Shown: in pieces, positions 52,349-62,040 of the stretch
How the letters are laid out: each line of letters opens with the position of its first letter
Numbering within the stretch: the stretch's first letter is position 1
Assembly (NCBI RefSeq): GCF_037450285.1
Contig: NZ_JAQISN010000001.1
Span: 2,294,001-2,358,000 of the forward strand
Source: Erwinia sp. SLM-02
Lineage (GTDB): Bacteria > Pseudomonadota > Gammaproteobacteria > Enterobacterales > Enterobacteriaceae
Reading direction: 5' to 3'
Length of the DNA stretch: 64,000 bases
The notes under the pieces: generated by a model
The model's database searches: none
Seen by the model: only the letters and a program-made list of their open reading frames with translations
Told to the model about the DNA's origin: nothing
Made by a program: the position numbers and the translations under genes

Positions 52349-53464
52349 TTAATAAAATGGACGCCTAAAGCTTTTATAGATTGCAACCGTCTTCACATTC
52401 ATTTTATCTTCAGTGTAATTATCTAACAATATTTCGAACGCCTTAGTACGAAAATTGGTTAACGTTTTCGAGTCAAGGGACCTGATAGCAGCTAGTAAAG
52501 ATTGTGGGTCATCAGAGCTAAACATGACACCATTGTTTTTTCCTTCAATCAACTCGCGAAACGGAGGAATATCACTTAGCATAACAGGAGTTCCATGCGC
52601 CATCGCTTCTAATGGTACCATTGCAAACCCTTCCCATCTGCTCGGTACGATAATGCAATCTGCGCGGTTGTACTGTTCAAATATTTTTTCTTTAGCCAGC
52701 CAACCATGCATAGTTACGCAACTACTAATTTCTGGAGAGATCAGATTGTTATCGGACTCTCCGTTTACAACATCACCTACAAAGTTGAAAAAGTACTTTC
52801 TTTTCTCTTCTTCACTAAGAGATTGAATTGCCTTTAATAAAACATCAATACCTTTCTGGTAATCAAATCTACCCACAAAAAGAAAATTCACTCTCTCATT
52901 AATATCGATAATTTTAAATGATTCTGGCGTGGTTGGCTTAACGCCATTATGAACAACTGTCAACTTTGATGGCTTAATTCCAATTTTAACCGCTTCATCA
53001 TATTCATAATTACTGACACATATAATTTTGTCGGTTATAAATGAAAACAAATACTCGATAACAGTATAAACCATTCTTTTTAGCCTACTGCTTTTCATTA
53101 GAAATGCAAAGGCGTGAGGTGAATACACCGTATGAATTTTTTTTCTTTTTCCGCTTATAAGAATATACAGTCGCCCAATAAATGCTGCGAATGTACTATG
53201 AAAATGAATAACATCAGGTTTTTCTTGTTTTATGATGAGTTTCATTTTCGAAAATAAATTACTGATGGATTTAAACCCTCTTTTTTTCCTGTCAAATGTA
53301 AAGATGCTTTCCCTCGTTTTTACAAACAAGCCATCTACATGTTGTTCAGGTACCAAACAAGCCACGCTAAATTCATCAGCATGATTTGATTGGTATTCTA
53401 CTAACTCATCTATAACCGTGCCAACTCCGCCTTTAATTGTTTCGGCAACATGCAATACTTTCAT
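52349..53464 (-). CDS. Family 4 glycosyltransferase (AmsD-like)
   Basis: A 371-residue GT-B transferase. MKVLHVAETIKGGVGTVIDELVEY gives the Gly-rich loop, IHFHSTFAAFIGRL the N-terminal domain core, and FLFVGRFDYQKGIDVLLKAI plus VPSRWEGFAMVPLEAMAHGTPVMLSDIPPFRE (E-x7-E) the donor site. It probably adds galactose or glucose within the repeat unit. It follows the acetyltransferase by 30 bases and precedes wcaJ by 231 bases, a gap that may carry an internal promoter. Confidence 0.88.
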   Translation of the reverse strand: MKVLHVAETIKGGVGTVIDELVEYQSNHADEFSVACLVPEQHVDGLFVKTRESIFTFDRKKRGFKSISNLFSKMKLIIKQEKPDVIHFHSTFAAFIGRLYILISGKRKKIHTVYSPHAFAFLMKSSRLKRMVYTVIEYLFSFITDKIICVSNYEYDEAVKIGIKPSKLTVVHNGVKPTTPESFKIIDINERVNFLFVGRFDYQKGIDVLLKAIQSLSEEEKRKYFFNFVGDVVNGESDNNLISPEISSCVTMHGWLAKEKIFEQYNRADCIIVPSRWEGFAMVPLEAMAHGTPVMLSDIPPFRELIEGKNNGVMFSSDDPQSLLAAIRSLDSKTLTNFRTKAFEILLDNYTEDKMNVKTVAIYKSFRRPFY

Positions 53465-53494
53465 GAAAATGAACCTTATAGTAAAATAATTGAG

Positions 53495-53989
53495 TCAGTC
53501 TAGCTCTCGAAACCCGAAACCGATGACTGTTTTTCCTTCAGTAATGTTCTTCGTAATTACTGAGCCAGCCCCCAGGCGAGAAGCATTCCCTATTACAATA
53601 TTTCCTATGGCTATTACATTAGCTCCAAATTCAACATTATCACCTATAATAGGAGAAGCTGATTCCTCACCTGTTTTAAGTAAAACATTGCCTATTGTAA
53701 CCCCCTGTCGCAATACACAATTATGTCCTATTGTTACATTTTCATTAATGACTATTGCATGTGGATGGTATATTTTTAACCCTGGTTCGATCTTGGTTTT
53801 ATATGGAATTTCAACACAAAAAAGAAATTCGTTGAATATTTTGTTAATAACAAAAAAAGGAAAACCTATCAGCTTAACAATTAAATTTGTGCTTGCATAG
53901 TAGCTTGATAATCTAAAAATTAGCACTACTACTTTAGACTTTATACCTTGATTATTTTTTACTTCCTTCAATACTTTAAACAGATTCAT
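53495..53989 (-). CDS. Serine-acetyltransferase-like polysaccharide O-acetyltransferase (WcaB-like)
   Basis: A 164-residue left-handed beta-helix enzyme with hexapeptide repeats: IYHPHAIVINENVTIGHNCVLRQGVTIGNVL, SPIIGDNVEFGANVIAIGNIVIGNASRLGAGSVITKNI. The catalytic His is in YHPHA. The length fits WcaB (162) rather than housekeeping CysE (273). It most likely acetylates a sugar of the polymer. Confidence 0.85.
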   Translation of the reverse strand: MNLFKVLKEVKNNQGIKSKVVVLIFRLSSYYASTNLIVKLIGFPFFVINKIFNEFLFCVEIPYKTKIEPGLKIYHPHAIVINENVTIGHNCVLRQGVTIGNVLLKTGEESASPIIGDNVEFGANVIAIGNIVIGNASRLGAGSVITKNITEGKTVIGFGFRELD

Positions 53990-54023
53990 TCTTGTTCCTT
54001 AAAATCAATTCGCAAAGGAGCCT

Positions 54024-54941
54024 TTATTTTCTATTTATTTTTTTCTTGAGATCATAGCGAACCTTAGAATATAAAAACAGTACTGTTCTAGATATGAAAT
54101 TTTTATCACCAATTACACTATATAATTTATAGAAAGATGTTCCCTTAACCACCTCTAAAACGGGGTATTGATCAATATAAATAGCGATATTATATTCATT
54201 CCTGGTTCTCATATTAAGACAAAGCATTTTAATTAGATACTCTTGTAGCGGCCTTACTGAGAAATTATCTTTATATTTATTCCAGAAAGAAAAAATAGAT
54301 GCAAAATCTAATTTTCGCGTTAATTGATTTTTTGATACGCAGTAAAATGAGGTGTAAACATCGTTATAGACTACTTTACAGCCATGCAAAATAACATCCA
54401 GCAGGAATTGATAATCTTGATGTCTGCGAAGTTTTTCATCAAAGAGCACTGACGTAACTAAGCTCTTTTTGAAGAAAAAAGATCCCGTTTGTGGGGGGGA
54501 AAGCAGAATAATGTCTTTTGGGTTAATTAGCTCATTTACATCATCAACTTTTACTTTTTTTAATAAATCTTCTTTCTTGATGGTAACATTTGAATATGTG
54601 AAATCAGCACTATTTGACAATAAGGTAGACAAGGATAGTTCTAAATGATTTTCTGTCCAAAAGTCATCGGCATCTAGCAGGGCAATATAATCTGATGTGG
54701 CACTACTCATTCCATAATTACGTGAATATGCACCATTCATATTTTTACTATTACGTACATAGATTATATTCAATGAGTTGATGTATTGTACCAACAATTT
54801 TTCTACATAAGCAGAATCATCAGAGCAGTCGTCAATCAAAAACACCTCATCCGGCTGGACAGTTTGAGAAAGAATGCTCTTTAAACAGCGATCAACATCT
54901 CCGGAATTATTATAATATGGTATAACTACTGAAATGCTCAT
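54024..54941 (-). CDS. Family 2 glycosyltransferase (exopolysaccharide)
   Basis: A 305-residue GT2 protein. SVVIPYYNNSGDVDRCLKSILSQTVQPDEVFLIDDCSDD starts the GT-A fold and YIALLDADDFWTENHLE carries the DxD motif. ATG at 54941 with AGAGG is chosen over a GTG at 54959 that overlaps the polymerase stop. It lies 14 bases after the EpsG-type gene. Acceptor and donor are unknown. Confidence 0.85.
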   Translation of the reverse strand: MSISVVIPYYNNSGDVDRCLKSILSQTVQPDEVFLIDDCSDDSAYVEKLLVQYINSLNIIYVRNSKNMNGAYSRNYGMSSATSDYIALLDADDFWTENHLELSLSTLLSNSADFTYSNVTIKKEDLLKKVKVDDVNELINPKDIILLSPPQTGSFFFKKSLVTSVLFDEKLRRHQDYQFLLDVILHGCKVVYNDVYTSFYCVSKNQLTRKLDFASIFSFWNKYKDNFSVRPLQEYLIKMLCLNMRTRNEYNIAIYIDQYPVLEVVKGTSFYKLYSVIGDKNFISRTVLFLYSKVRYDLKKKINRK

Positions 54942-54955
54942 TATAAGCCTCTGTA

Positions 54956-55996
54956 TCACATAAACACAAATTTGGGATTTATTACGAAAGGATATAGATC
55001 ATAGAACCTTACAGTAATTACATAAAAATAAGCTAAAGACACTATAGCAAAGGTCGCTTTTATAAATATATTATTGAACCTTTTCAATAGTAAAGGAATT
55101 AATATTACAAGTGACCATGAGAAATAAAATAGAACTCGCTGTGGTCCTGAAGGGTCCGTTCCTAGCAAAGCAATTGGGATCAATAATGCTAATCCACAAA
55201 TATAAAACTCTTCAAGATATTTATATACACTATTCGTTTTTCTAAACTTTGAACCAAATATATAAAAAATAAAACCAACCGCACCAAAAAGAACCAACGT
55301 TAAGTAGCCACCCGCATTAGTAACGGTGTCTGTGTAGGATTGATATCGATCATTCGATTCCGCCATGTATTGAATGAGAACACGGCTACCAACAACTGAC
55401 GCGACGAAACAAGCTAACGCTTTTATCTCCACTCTTAGCTTCACAAATCGGGAAATTAAGGCAAGGAACATTATAAATGCTGACACATGAAAGAAAGTCG
55501 CCAAAATAATTAACAAAGATGCTGCTAACTTTTTATCTCTGACAATATATGTATGTGCATACATACAGATTGCCATTGCTATTCCCTGCCTGACTCCACT
55601 GAAGAAAAATGTGTAAAAACCAAAACAGATAAAACAAAATATTGATAACGTATAATTTTCTGACAGCTCTTTAATCGCTTTAAGATTGAAGAAAAGCACC
55701 AACACTGCGCTCAAGAAGAAAAAAACCGAGTACTCACTCGATATATTTAATGAAATATACTGTAATAGTTGAAATCCCTTTTCAACAAAGGGATTAAACA
55801 CGAAACTATCGGGGTTTAGATTAATTCTGAATGAAGCAGTATATACTGGAGTATCAGTACCAATAGTGAAATTTCTTATAGTAGGTAGTATTGCCAGGAT
55901 AGCTAGTGTTGTCCATAGCGCCTTGCGATTTAGAGTCTTACCTATTAAATATACCCACCCAGTCACAACAAATAAAACTATGTAGTAAAGATACAT
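54956..55996 (-). CDS. EpsG-family polysaccharide polymerase (Wzy role)
   Basis: A 346-residue protein with about ten helices. EpsG-family features include PTIRNFTIGTDTPVYTASF in the first loop, FTFFFSGVRQGIAMAICMYAHTYI (RQGIA motif) and FFHVSAFIMFL. Such proteins act as Wzy-type polymerases in amylovoran (AmsC), colanic (WcaD) and similar systems. It fills the otherwise missing polymerase role in this locus. Confidence 0.85.
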   Translation of the reverse strand: MYLYYIVLFVVTGWVYLIGKTLNRKALWTTLAILAILPTIRNFTIGTDTPVYTASFRINLNPDSFVFNPFVEKGFQLLQYISLNISSEYSVFFFLSAVLVLFFNLKAIKELSENYTLSIFCFICFGFYTFFFSGVRQGIAMAICMYAHTYIVRDKKLAASLLIILATFFHVSAFIMFLALISRFVKLRVEIKALACFVASVVGSRVLIQYMAESNDRYQSYTDTVTNAGGYLTLVLFGAVGFIFYIFGSKFRKTNSVYKYLEEFYICGLALLIPIALLGTDPSGPQRVLFYFSWSLVILIPLLLKRFNNIFIKATFAIVSLAYFYVITVRFYDLYPFVINPKFVFM

Positions 55997-56060
55997 GTTT
56001 AGTTACACCTCATTAGACCACCTAACTATCACCTGAAGAATCTTTATCCTGAGGTTATAA

Positions 56061-56867
56061 CTAAGATTTGGAAAAATCGCTTTTAATTTTTTGTATAAAC
56101 GTAGTCATGTTTCTGCTGATAAAGAGAAACATAATATTTCTAGCAATACCGTAATATGGGTAAAACCCATAAGACACAAAGTTAAAATTCTTAGATATTA
56201 TCTTAAGTCGGTTAACCACTTGATTTCTGCGTTTTAACGATGAGATGCTTTTAAAGTTAACTTCGTAATCAATCCATGCAAAAGGTAAATTTTTCCCTTT
56301 ACCTACTTTCAACAGCCGGAAGAACAGATCGTAATCTTCGCAAGCAGAATAATTATCAGTGTAATTTCCTACTTTTCTAATGCTTTCCGATCTCATCATC
56401 ACCGATGGATGGACAAACATATTATTAATATACATTCTTTTTATAATTGACTCATGCTCTACCGGCATTTGTTTTTCGAAAAGGAACTTTTTGTTCTCAT
56501 CTACAAAATTAGCCCAACAACCAACAATAGAATAATCTGGATTTTTTTCAAGAAAATTAACCTGTTGTTCAAACCTCTCGATTCGGCAAGAATCACCAAC
56601 ATCCAGTCGAGCTATGAAGTCTACTTTATCAAGTAAAAAGTTAAGGCCTGCATTCAACGCAGCTTCGATCCCTCGGTTTTTTTCAAATCTTATAATTTCA
56701 ATATTGCTAAAGTTTTTTATGATATCTTTCGCAACCACCTGAAATGGCATGGCACTCCCATCGTCAACCACACATATGGTTGCGTCTTTTGGTAGTTCTT
56801 CAAAGGTATTGATAACTTCTTCTAGTTTTGAATTATAACTCGGCAAGAGAATCGCATATTTATTCAT
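56061..56867 (-). CDS. Family 2 glycosyltransferase with variant DxD motif
   Basis: A 268-residue GT2 protein starting MNKYAILLPSYNSKLEEVINTF (ATG 56867; longer starts at 56888 and 56903 lack ribosome sites). The metal motif reads FIARLDVGDSCRIERFEQQ, where most relatives have R-x-D-A/S-D-D, so the second Asp is shifted. VHPSVMMRSESIRKVGNYTD and CEDYDLFFRLL are typical acceptor-side motifs. First gene after the wzc terminator. Confidence 0.85.
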   Translation of the reverse strand: MNKYAILLPSYNSKLEEVINTFEELPKDATICVVDDGSAMPFQVVAKDIIKNFSNIEIIRFEKNRGIEAALNAGLNFLLDKVDFIARLDVGDSCRIERFEQQVNFLEKNPDYSIVGCWANFVDENKKFLFEKQMPVEHESIIKRMYINNMFVHPSVMMRSESIRKVGNYTDNYSACEDYDLFFRLLKVGKGKNLPFAWIDYEVNFKSISSLKRRNQVVNRLKIISKNFNFVSYGFYPYYGIARNIMFLFISRNMTTFIQKIKSDFSKS

Positions 56868-57142
56868 GTTTAATCTTATTCTTTCCATATAAATAAAAGA
56901 CATGTGTGTAGATTTAAACGTACCGCCTTTTTAATTTCTACAGTTAACCAACCGTAGACATTGGATTTCAGAGGAACTCTCCAAACACAACGCACATATT
57001 CGATTAGCGAAACCTATTCTTTCATCCGCTTAAAATAACAAAAGCCAGACTGAATACCATTTCTTATTTCTTGGGATTTAGCCCATGAAATTTAAAAATA
57101 GATTTTCTTAATTATTATTAAATCTCTGCCAACGAAACAATT
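56868..57142 (-). other. Intergenic region between wzc terminator and first GT gene
   Basis: No gene. An AT-rich leader of about 275 bases in which either read-through from wza or a separate promoter must serve the GT genes. I did not find a distinct promoter. Confidence 0.4.
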
Positions 57143-57166
57143 AAAACCCGGCGCCACCCGGGTTTT
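57143..57166 (-). terminator. Terminator/attenuator after wzc
   Basis: AAAACCCGG (57143-57151) pairs with CCGGGTTTT (57158-57166), nine pairs with a six-base loop, 6-30 bases past the wzc stop. On the minus strand it continues TTTTAATTGTTT. A terminator at the same place, after wzc, is known in the colanic acid operon, where RfaH would allow read-through. Confidence 0.85.
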
Positions 57167-57172
57167 ATAGAA

Positions 57173-59329
57173 TCATTCTTTATCTTCTTTATAACTATAG
57201 CGATACTCGCTATAACCATAGCTATAATAGCTGCTGGCCTTCTTGACTACACCGTTAAGAATACAGCCCTTAGTAGTTACTCCACTTTGTTCAAAACGCT
57301 TAACACTAACATCAATTTCTTTAGCTGTGTTTTGCTCAAAGCGAGCAACAAGCATTGTGGTTCCAGCGTAACGCCCTATAATTGCAGCGTCTGTCACCGC
57401 CAAAATAGGAGGGGTGTCAACAAGTACAAGATCGTAATGCTGGCTACACCATTTCAATAACTCTTCAAAGCGCGAATGCATAAGAAGTTCAGCAGGATTT
57501 GGAGGAATTTCACCACGTGAGATAAAATCAAATCCAGCTGCTGGCACTTTCTTTATTGCCTGTTCTACAGATGATTTTCCAGACAGGATATCCGACAATC
57601 CATGTTGTACAGTATGCTTGAAAAGCTGATGGGCATAACCTTTACGCATGTCACCATCAATGAACAATACCCGTTGTCCGCCTTGAGAGAGCACCGCCGC
57701 AAGGTTCGAAGTAATGAAGGTTTTACCTGCGTTAGGGCTTGCGCCAGAGATCATGAGAACGTTATTTTCTGCTTCCATCATCGCAAAGTGCAGCGTAGTA
57801 CGTAAACTCCGTATAGCCTCAATCGCCAGGTCAGTAGGGTTGTCGACCGCAAGGAAGTTCAACTGACCAGACTTACTTTTTCCTTTCTTGGATGCACTTC
57901 GTGCTATCCATTCTGAAACCGGCACACTGGCATATACATTGATGCCCAGTTCTTCAAGTTGCAGCGGAGATTCGATACCGCGCCGCAGGAAAATCCGCAA
58001 TAATACTAATACTACCGAAGCGAACAAACCTAAAACCATACCAACTAGCACCAAGATTTTTTTATTTGGCTTAACTGGCTTTGGAGCTGTTATTGCTTCA
58101 TCAACAATTCGCACATTACCAATGGCACTATTTTTTGCGATATTTAGTTCCTGTTGACGATTAAGAAGTTGCATGAATACGGCACGCCCGGATTCTACAT
58201 CACGACTTAAACGCAGCACTTCTTGTTGAGTAGCGGGCATTGCAGATACCTGTTTACCCAACTTATCCTTCTCTTCCTTCAGTGTCTCCCGCTTCTCCAT
58301 CAAAGCTTTGTATGTTGGATGGGATTTGGTATAAAGCTGAGATATTTCTGCCTCACGGAAAGTCAGCTGATTTAGCTGATTATCGACATTTACGATCTGA
58401 TCCAACGTCGATCTTGCTTCAAGATTTAAATCTACTGAGTCTTTTTCCTTTCGATAAGCATTGAGTTTGTCTTCAGCACTATCCAGCTCAGAACGAACTT
58501 GTGGCAACTGCTTTTGCAGGAAATCCAGACTTTTCGTATCTTGCGCTGCCTGTCGTGCAATATTTTGTGCCAGGTAATTATCTGAAATACTCCGAAGCAT
58601 TGTTTGCACTAAATCGGGATTATCCCCATAGAGTATTAAACTCAGCATGCCCGTATCTTTACCCAAGTCTGCCGCACTGAAATTTTGCTGTAATGCATTA
58701 ATTGCATTCAGTCTTGTCAGATAGTTAACAGTAAAAGATGTTCCTGGTTCAGCGTCTAACTTACTGACTAACAGTGAAAGTCCTTTCGCCTCCAAAAGCA
58801 CGCCTACCGTCCCTTCCAGCTGATAATTTCCACCGCTAATTGTATAGTGGTTATTACCATTAACTGTCAGGGTAAGTTCCGGAGTTTTACCATCCTGTTT
58901 GCCTACGTATAGACGCTCAATCGCAACCTTACCCGCCACTTCACCAGTCAGACGAGCCCAGCCACGACCAAACACAGGAAAATAATTTTGTTCTACTTCA
59001 GCTTGTAGATTGAGATCGTCAACAGTTTTCCCAAGAATCATTCGCGATTGCAACAATGCAATTTCAGGAGACGATTCCGGATGGCTATTAGGCAACATCT
59101 GGGTAAGATCATTGAGCAACGCATTTCCTTGCTTCTGCTCAATCTGAACTAAAGCATCAGCTTGATAAATAGGGGTCGCGAATAATACGTACAGTATGGC
59201 TAAAGATGTGAAAACGGCAGTTACAGTAATGATCAACTTACGGTGATCAAGCAGTTCACCAACTAATCGGCCAATATCGATTTCGTCAGTATCCGGGTTA
59301 GCCGGTTTATTTGATAATACGGAAGACAT
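57173..59329 (-). CDS. wzc: Wzc, bacterial tyrosine kinase / polysaccharide co-polymerase
   Basis: A 718-residue inner-membrane BY-kinase (E. coli 720). Wzz domain with two helices (about 33-52 and 427-447; VLVGMVLGLFASVVLVLLRIF) around a coiled-coil periplasmic region. The cytoplasmic kinase has Walker A SGASPNAGKTFITSNLA, Walker A' VLFIDGDMRKG and Walker B LVLVDTPP. The C-terminus is the tyrosine cluster SSYYSYGYSEYRYSYKED, the autophosphorylation tail. Cycles of phosphorylation and Wzb dephosphorylation drive export with Wza. AmsA in Erwinia. Seventeen bases after wzb. Confidence 0.96.
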   Translation of the reverse strand: MSSVLSNKPANPDTDEIDIGRLVGELLDHRKLIITVTAVFTSLAILYVLFATPIYQADALVQIEQKQGNALLNDLTQMLPNSHPESSPEIALLQSRMILGKTVDDLNLQAEVEQNYFPVFGRGWARLTGEVAGKVAIERLYVGKQDGKTPELTLTVNGNNHYTISGGNYQLEGTVGVLLEAKGLSLLVSKLDAEPGTSFTVNYLTRLNAINALQQNFSAADLGKDTGMLSLILYGDNPDLVQTMLRSISDNYLAQNIARQAAQDTKSLDFLQKQLPQVRSELDSAEDKLNAYRKEKDSVDLNLEARSTLDQIVNVDNQLNQLTFREAEISQLYTKSHPTYKALMEKRETLKEEKDKLGKQVSAMPATQQEVLRLSRDVESGRAVFMQLLNRQQELNIAKNSAIGNVRIVDEAITAPKPVKPNKKILVLVGMVLGLFASVVLVLLRIFLRRGIESPLQLEELGINVYASVPVSEWIARSASKKGKSKSGQLNFLAVDNPTDLAIEAIRSLRTTLHFAMMEAENNVLMISGASPNAGKTFITSNLAAVLSQGGQRVLFIDGDMRKGYAHQLFKHTVQHGLSDILSGKSSVEQAIKKVPAAGFDFISRGEIPPNPAELLMHSRFEELLKWCSQHYDLVLVDTPPILAVTDAAIIGRYAGTTMLVARFEQNTAKEIDVSVKRFEQSGVTTKGCILNGVVKKASSYYSYGYSEYRYSYKEDKE

Positions 59330-59346
59330 ACATTAATTCCCTAAAG

Positions 59347-59781
59347 TTAACCACCCAGTTTACGCACCCAGCTATTACACGCCTGGTCAAGCAACCGATA
59401 TACATATTCAAAGGATTCCATACTTTTTCGATATGGGTCAGGGATTGCAACCCCTTCCAGCCAGTGACCGATCAGCATAGTTTTTCCACGGGCTTCGGGA
59501 GCAATAGTTGTAACCTGTTCTATATGGTGCTTTTCCATTACCAGAATAAGATCATATTTCCGGCCCAGCGAACCGGTAAATTGCTTTCCCTGATGATTAT
59601 CTAGCGATAGTTGATGCTTTTCAGCTACTTCAACTGCTGAGTCATCAGCAGCATGTCCTTCGAGCGCTCCGACACCAGCAGAGTCAATTTTTTTCCCAGG
59701 TAATGCTCGCCGCAGCATTCGTTCAGCTATGGGGGAACGGCAGATATTGCCTGTACATACGACAAGGATGGAATCAAACAT
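59347..59781 (-). CDS. wzb: Wzb, low-molecular-weight protein-tyrosine phosphatase
   Basis: A 144-residue phosphatase (E. coli 147) that dephosphorylates Wzc. The P-loop is VVCTGNICRSPIAERML (C-x5-R-S) and the general-acid loop is IPDPYRKSMESFEYVYRLLD. It begins one base after the wza stop. AmsI in Erwinia. Confidence 0.96.
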   Translation of the reverse strand: MFDSILVVCTGNICRSPIAERMLRRALPGKKIDSAGVGALEGHAADDSAVEVAEKHQLSLDNHQGKQFTGSLGRKYDLILVMEKHHIEQVTTIAPEARGKTMLIGHWLEGVAIPDPYRKSMESFEYVYRLLDQACNSWVRKLGG

Positions 59782-59782
59782 T

Positions 59783-60916
59783 TTACCAGTTCCGAATATA
59801 ACGAACGTTTTCAGTCATATCATGTACGCCATTGATAGTCGGCACCAGCTGGGAAATCACGCGGTTCCAGCGAACGAGCGGTGCGGTTGTCACGTATACG
59901 ATATCGTAAGGCTGCAGCTGGAACTCAGTCCCCAGAACCATGGCCGAGGCATCTTTGGCATTCAGTTGGTAGATATTGGCAATCTTACCGTTTTTATCAC
60001 CCTTCAGCTGGCGTACAACGAAGATGCCCTGCGCATCACTCATGCTTTGAGACATACCTTCTGAGTTACCCAATGCCTCGGCCAACGTCATACCGCTGCG
60101 GTCCATTTTGAGGGTCGACTGTTTGCCCACTTCGCCCATTACAAACACTTTCAGATCGTCGTTGCGCGGTACGTAAAGAATATCGCCGGGGAACAGCAGT
60201 TTGTTTTGGGTCAGGTCGCCCTTCTGCATCAACGCATACAGGGAAAGTTTTGATTCCTGACCGTTGTGCGTCAGCACCACGTTGCGCCAGTCGGCATCCG
60301 GGGCCAGGCCACCCGCGGCATTGATTGCATCCATCACCGTTAACGGGATATTGGTAATCGCCTGCTGCCCTGATTTGGCAACTTCACCGGTCACGTAGGC
60401 TTTCTGCGAGCGGAACGCCGCAATGCTCACGTCAACCTGCGGGCTTTCAATATAGGTGGTCAGGCGGTTGCTGATTTCCTGGCGAATCTGCGCCAGGGTT
60501 TTGCCGGCAACCTGCACTTTACCAATATAAGGATAGAAAATGGTGCCGTCGGCGTTAACCCAGTTGCCGGTGTCGCTGGCGCTGCGGTACTGGCCTGCCG
60601 GCGTGGTCAGCTCAGGGTGATCCCATACGGTCACCATCAGCACGTCGCCCACGCCGATGCGGTACTCATAGTTGCTTAGTAAAGAGTCTAACTGTGGATT
60701 CGGACGGGAGATCACCGCTTCCGGGCGCAGCTGGTCAATCAGACCCGGCGTCATCGGGAAAACGTTAACCATTTTGCTCACGTCAAAGTCGCTATCCTGG
60801 GACTGAATCACATCCTTATCGGAGGTGCTCAGTCCCTGCCCTGGTATCACGGTACAACCACTTAATAACCCAATTGCTGCTGCAACCACCGAAAGTTTCA
60901 AATATTTCTTCGTCAT
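59783..60916 (-). CDS. wza: Wza, outer-membrane polysaccharide export lipoprotein
   Basis: A 377-residue lipoprotein (E. coli 379). Signal peptide MTKKYLKLSVVAAAIGLLSGC with Cys21 as the lipidated residue. Poly-export domain with YEYRIGVGDVLMVTVWDHPELT, two SLBB-type domains (KAYVTGEVAKSGQQAITNIPLTVMDAINAAGG; KVFVMGEVGKQSTLKMDRSGMTLAEALG) and the C-terminal amphipathic helix VRWNRVISQLVPTINGVHDM that forms the outer-membrane pore. First gene of the locus. AmsH in Erwinia. Confidence 0.96.
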   Translation of the reverse strand: MTKKYLKLSVVAAAIGLLSGCTVIPGQGLSTSDKDVIQSQDSDFDVSKMVNVFPMTPGLIDQLRPEAVISRPNPQLDSLLSNYEYRIGVGDVLMVTVWDHPELTTPAGQYRSASDTGNWVNADGTIFYPYIGKVQVAGKTLAQIRQEISNRLTTYIESPQVDVSIAAFRSQKAYVTGEVAKSGQQAITNIPLTVMDAINAAGGLAPDADWRNVVLTHNGQESKLSLYALMQKGDLTQNKLLFPGDILYVPRNDDLKVFVMGEVGKQSTLKMDRSGMTLAEALGNSEGMSQSMSDAQGIFVVRQLKGDKNGKIANIYQLNAKDASAMVLGTEFQLQPYDIVYVTTAPLVRWNRVISQLVPTINGVHDMTENVRYIRNW

Positions 60917-61898
60917 AAGTTCATATCATCAATGAATAAGAGAGTTATCTGTCAGTGTCCGTTTTAGGGTGCAATTACTAACAGTCGTCATTTTTATCTG
61001 CTGCCGTTAGCAGCAATAAATAGCCTGAGCTTAAAAGGTGAATGCTCTATCGGGTCTCTTTACCAACCATAGCCAAAACGTTATGAAAAGTTACCGTGAT
61101 TTGTTGCGCCCATCCTGGTGTCATATCGCTACTGCAGGAGCAGTGAAGCAAGAGGTGTGCCGCTCGGGGTAGAGTTCTGCTTGCTGAAGGTGGAACAGAC
61201 GGTGCTGCTGTTGCTCTCATAGGCTTAGATTTCCCCTGCGCATCCCCAGGATGCCGCGTTAACTCTGCGCAATGCCGAAAAGCATGCTGCTGTTGCCGAT
61301 AAATCCACGCTCTGCAGAAGTACCAAAACGTGCTGTTTTTAGATACGACAATACTACTTGAGGCCTGGTAATGAGGCCACTTATAACCACAAATTTTCGA
61401 TAAAAAATATCTTTGATTCCGGGCTGCAAGAGCGATAACTCTGAAAGTCCGTCAGGCAGTCCGTAAATATTACGCGTGCTATGTTTTTTTGCGGCCGGGG
61501 TAAGGTTCATTCCCGGGTTCATTCGAGGAGTTTAATTAATGTTATGTAGGTTAAAACGCCCGGGGCTTAACCATAAATAGTGTCTGGTTTTATCCCGTTT
61601 TTTGAGGTGTAAAAATGGCACGGAAAAATTTTTATCAAAAACAGTTTATTATCAACAGGATGCATAACGATACGAGCTGGAACCGCTTAGTAAAGGGGCA
61701 CTCGCTCATTCCAACATGCTAAAAATCAAATACTGCAAGTTTAATTAACAGGAATAAATCTGAATTATTTTGCTTATTTTTTGGTTATCAACTATAAATT
61801 TTCAGGTATACGAAAATTAGATGACACTATGATTAATTTTGCTGTAGCGCTGTAAAAACAAGCGGCCGGTTTGATTAAAAATCAGCCCCCGTTTAGAC
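60917..61898 (-). other. Long leader between JUMPstart and wza
   Basis: About 980 bases without a convincing gene. An 87-codon minus-strand ORF at 61259-61522 (MNLTPAAKKHSTRNIYGLPDG...) has no recognised family and no good ribosome site; it could be a relic. In amylovoran clusters the first gene here is amsG, the initiating transferase. That gene is absent, and a wcaJ is found later in the locus instead. Confidence 0.5.
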
Positions 61899-61937
61899 AG
61901 GCTACCGCCCCTGGCTCAACAGCTACCAGTGCACTGT
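61899..61937 (-). promoter_or_regulatory. JUMPstart/ops element of the exopolysaccharide operon
   Basis: On the minus strand: CAGTGCACTGGTAGCTGTTG then AGCCAGGGGCGGTAGCCTG, an almost full JUMPstart. The ops core is GGCGGTAGCCT at 61899-61909, differing by one base from the wecA copy (GGCGGTAGCGT). It marks the transcript leader for RfaH recruitment, 983 bases before the wza start. Confidence 0.9.
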
Positions 61938-62040
61938 GCTACTCGGCGATAATCATTAACCACAGTCAGTGCCCGGTTAGGCCACGATCGGAACATTGCT
62001 CTGAACGCGCTCCAGGCTGATTGGGATGTACTAGTGAATG

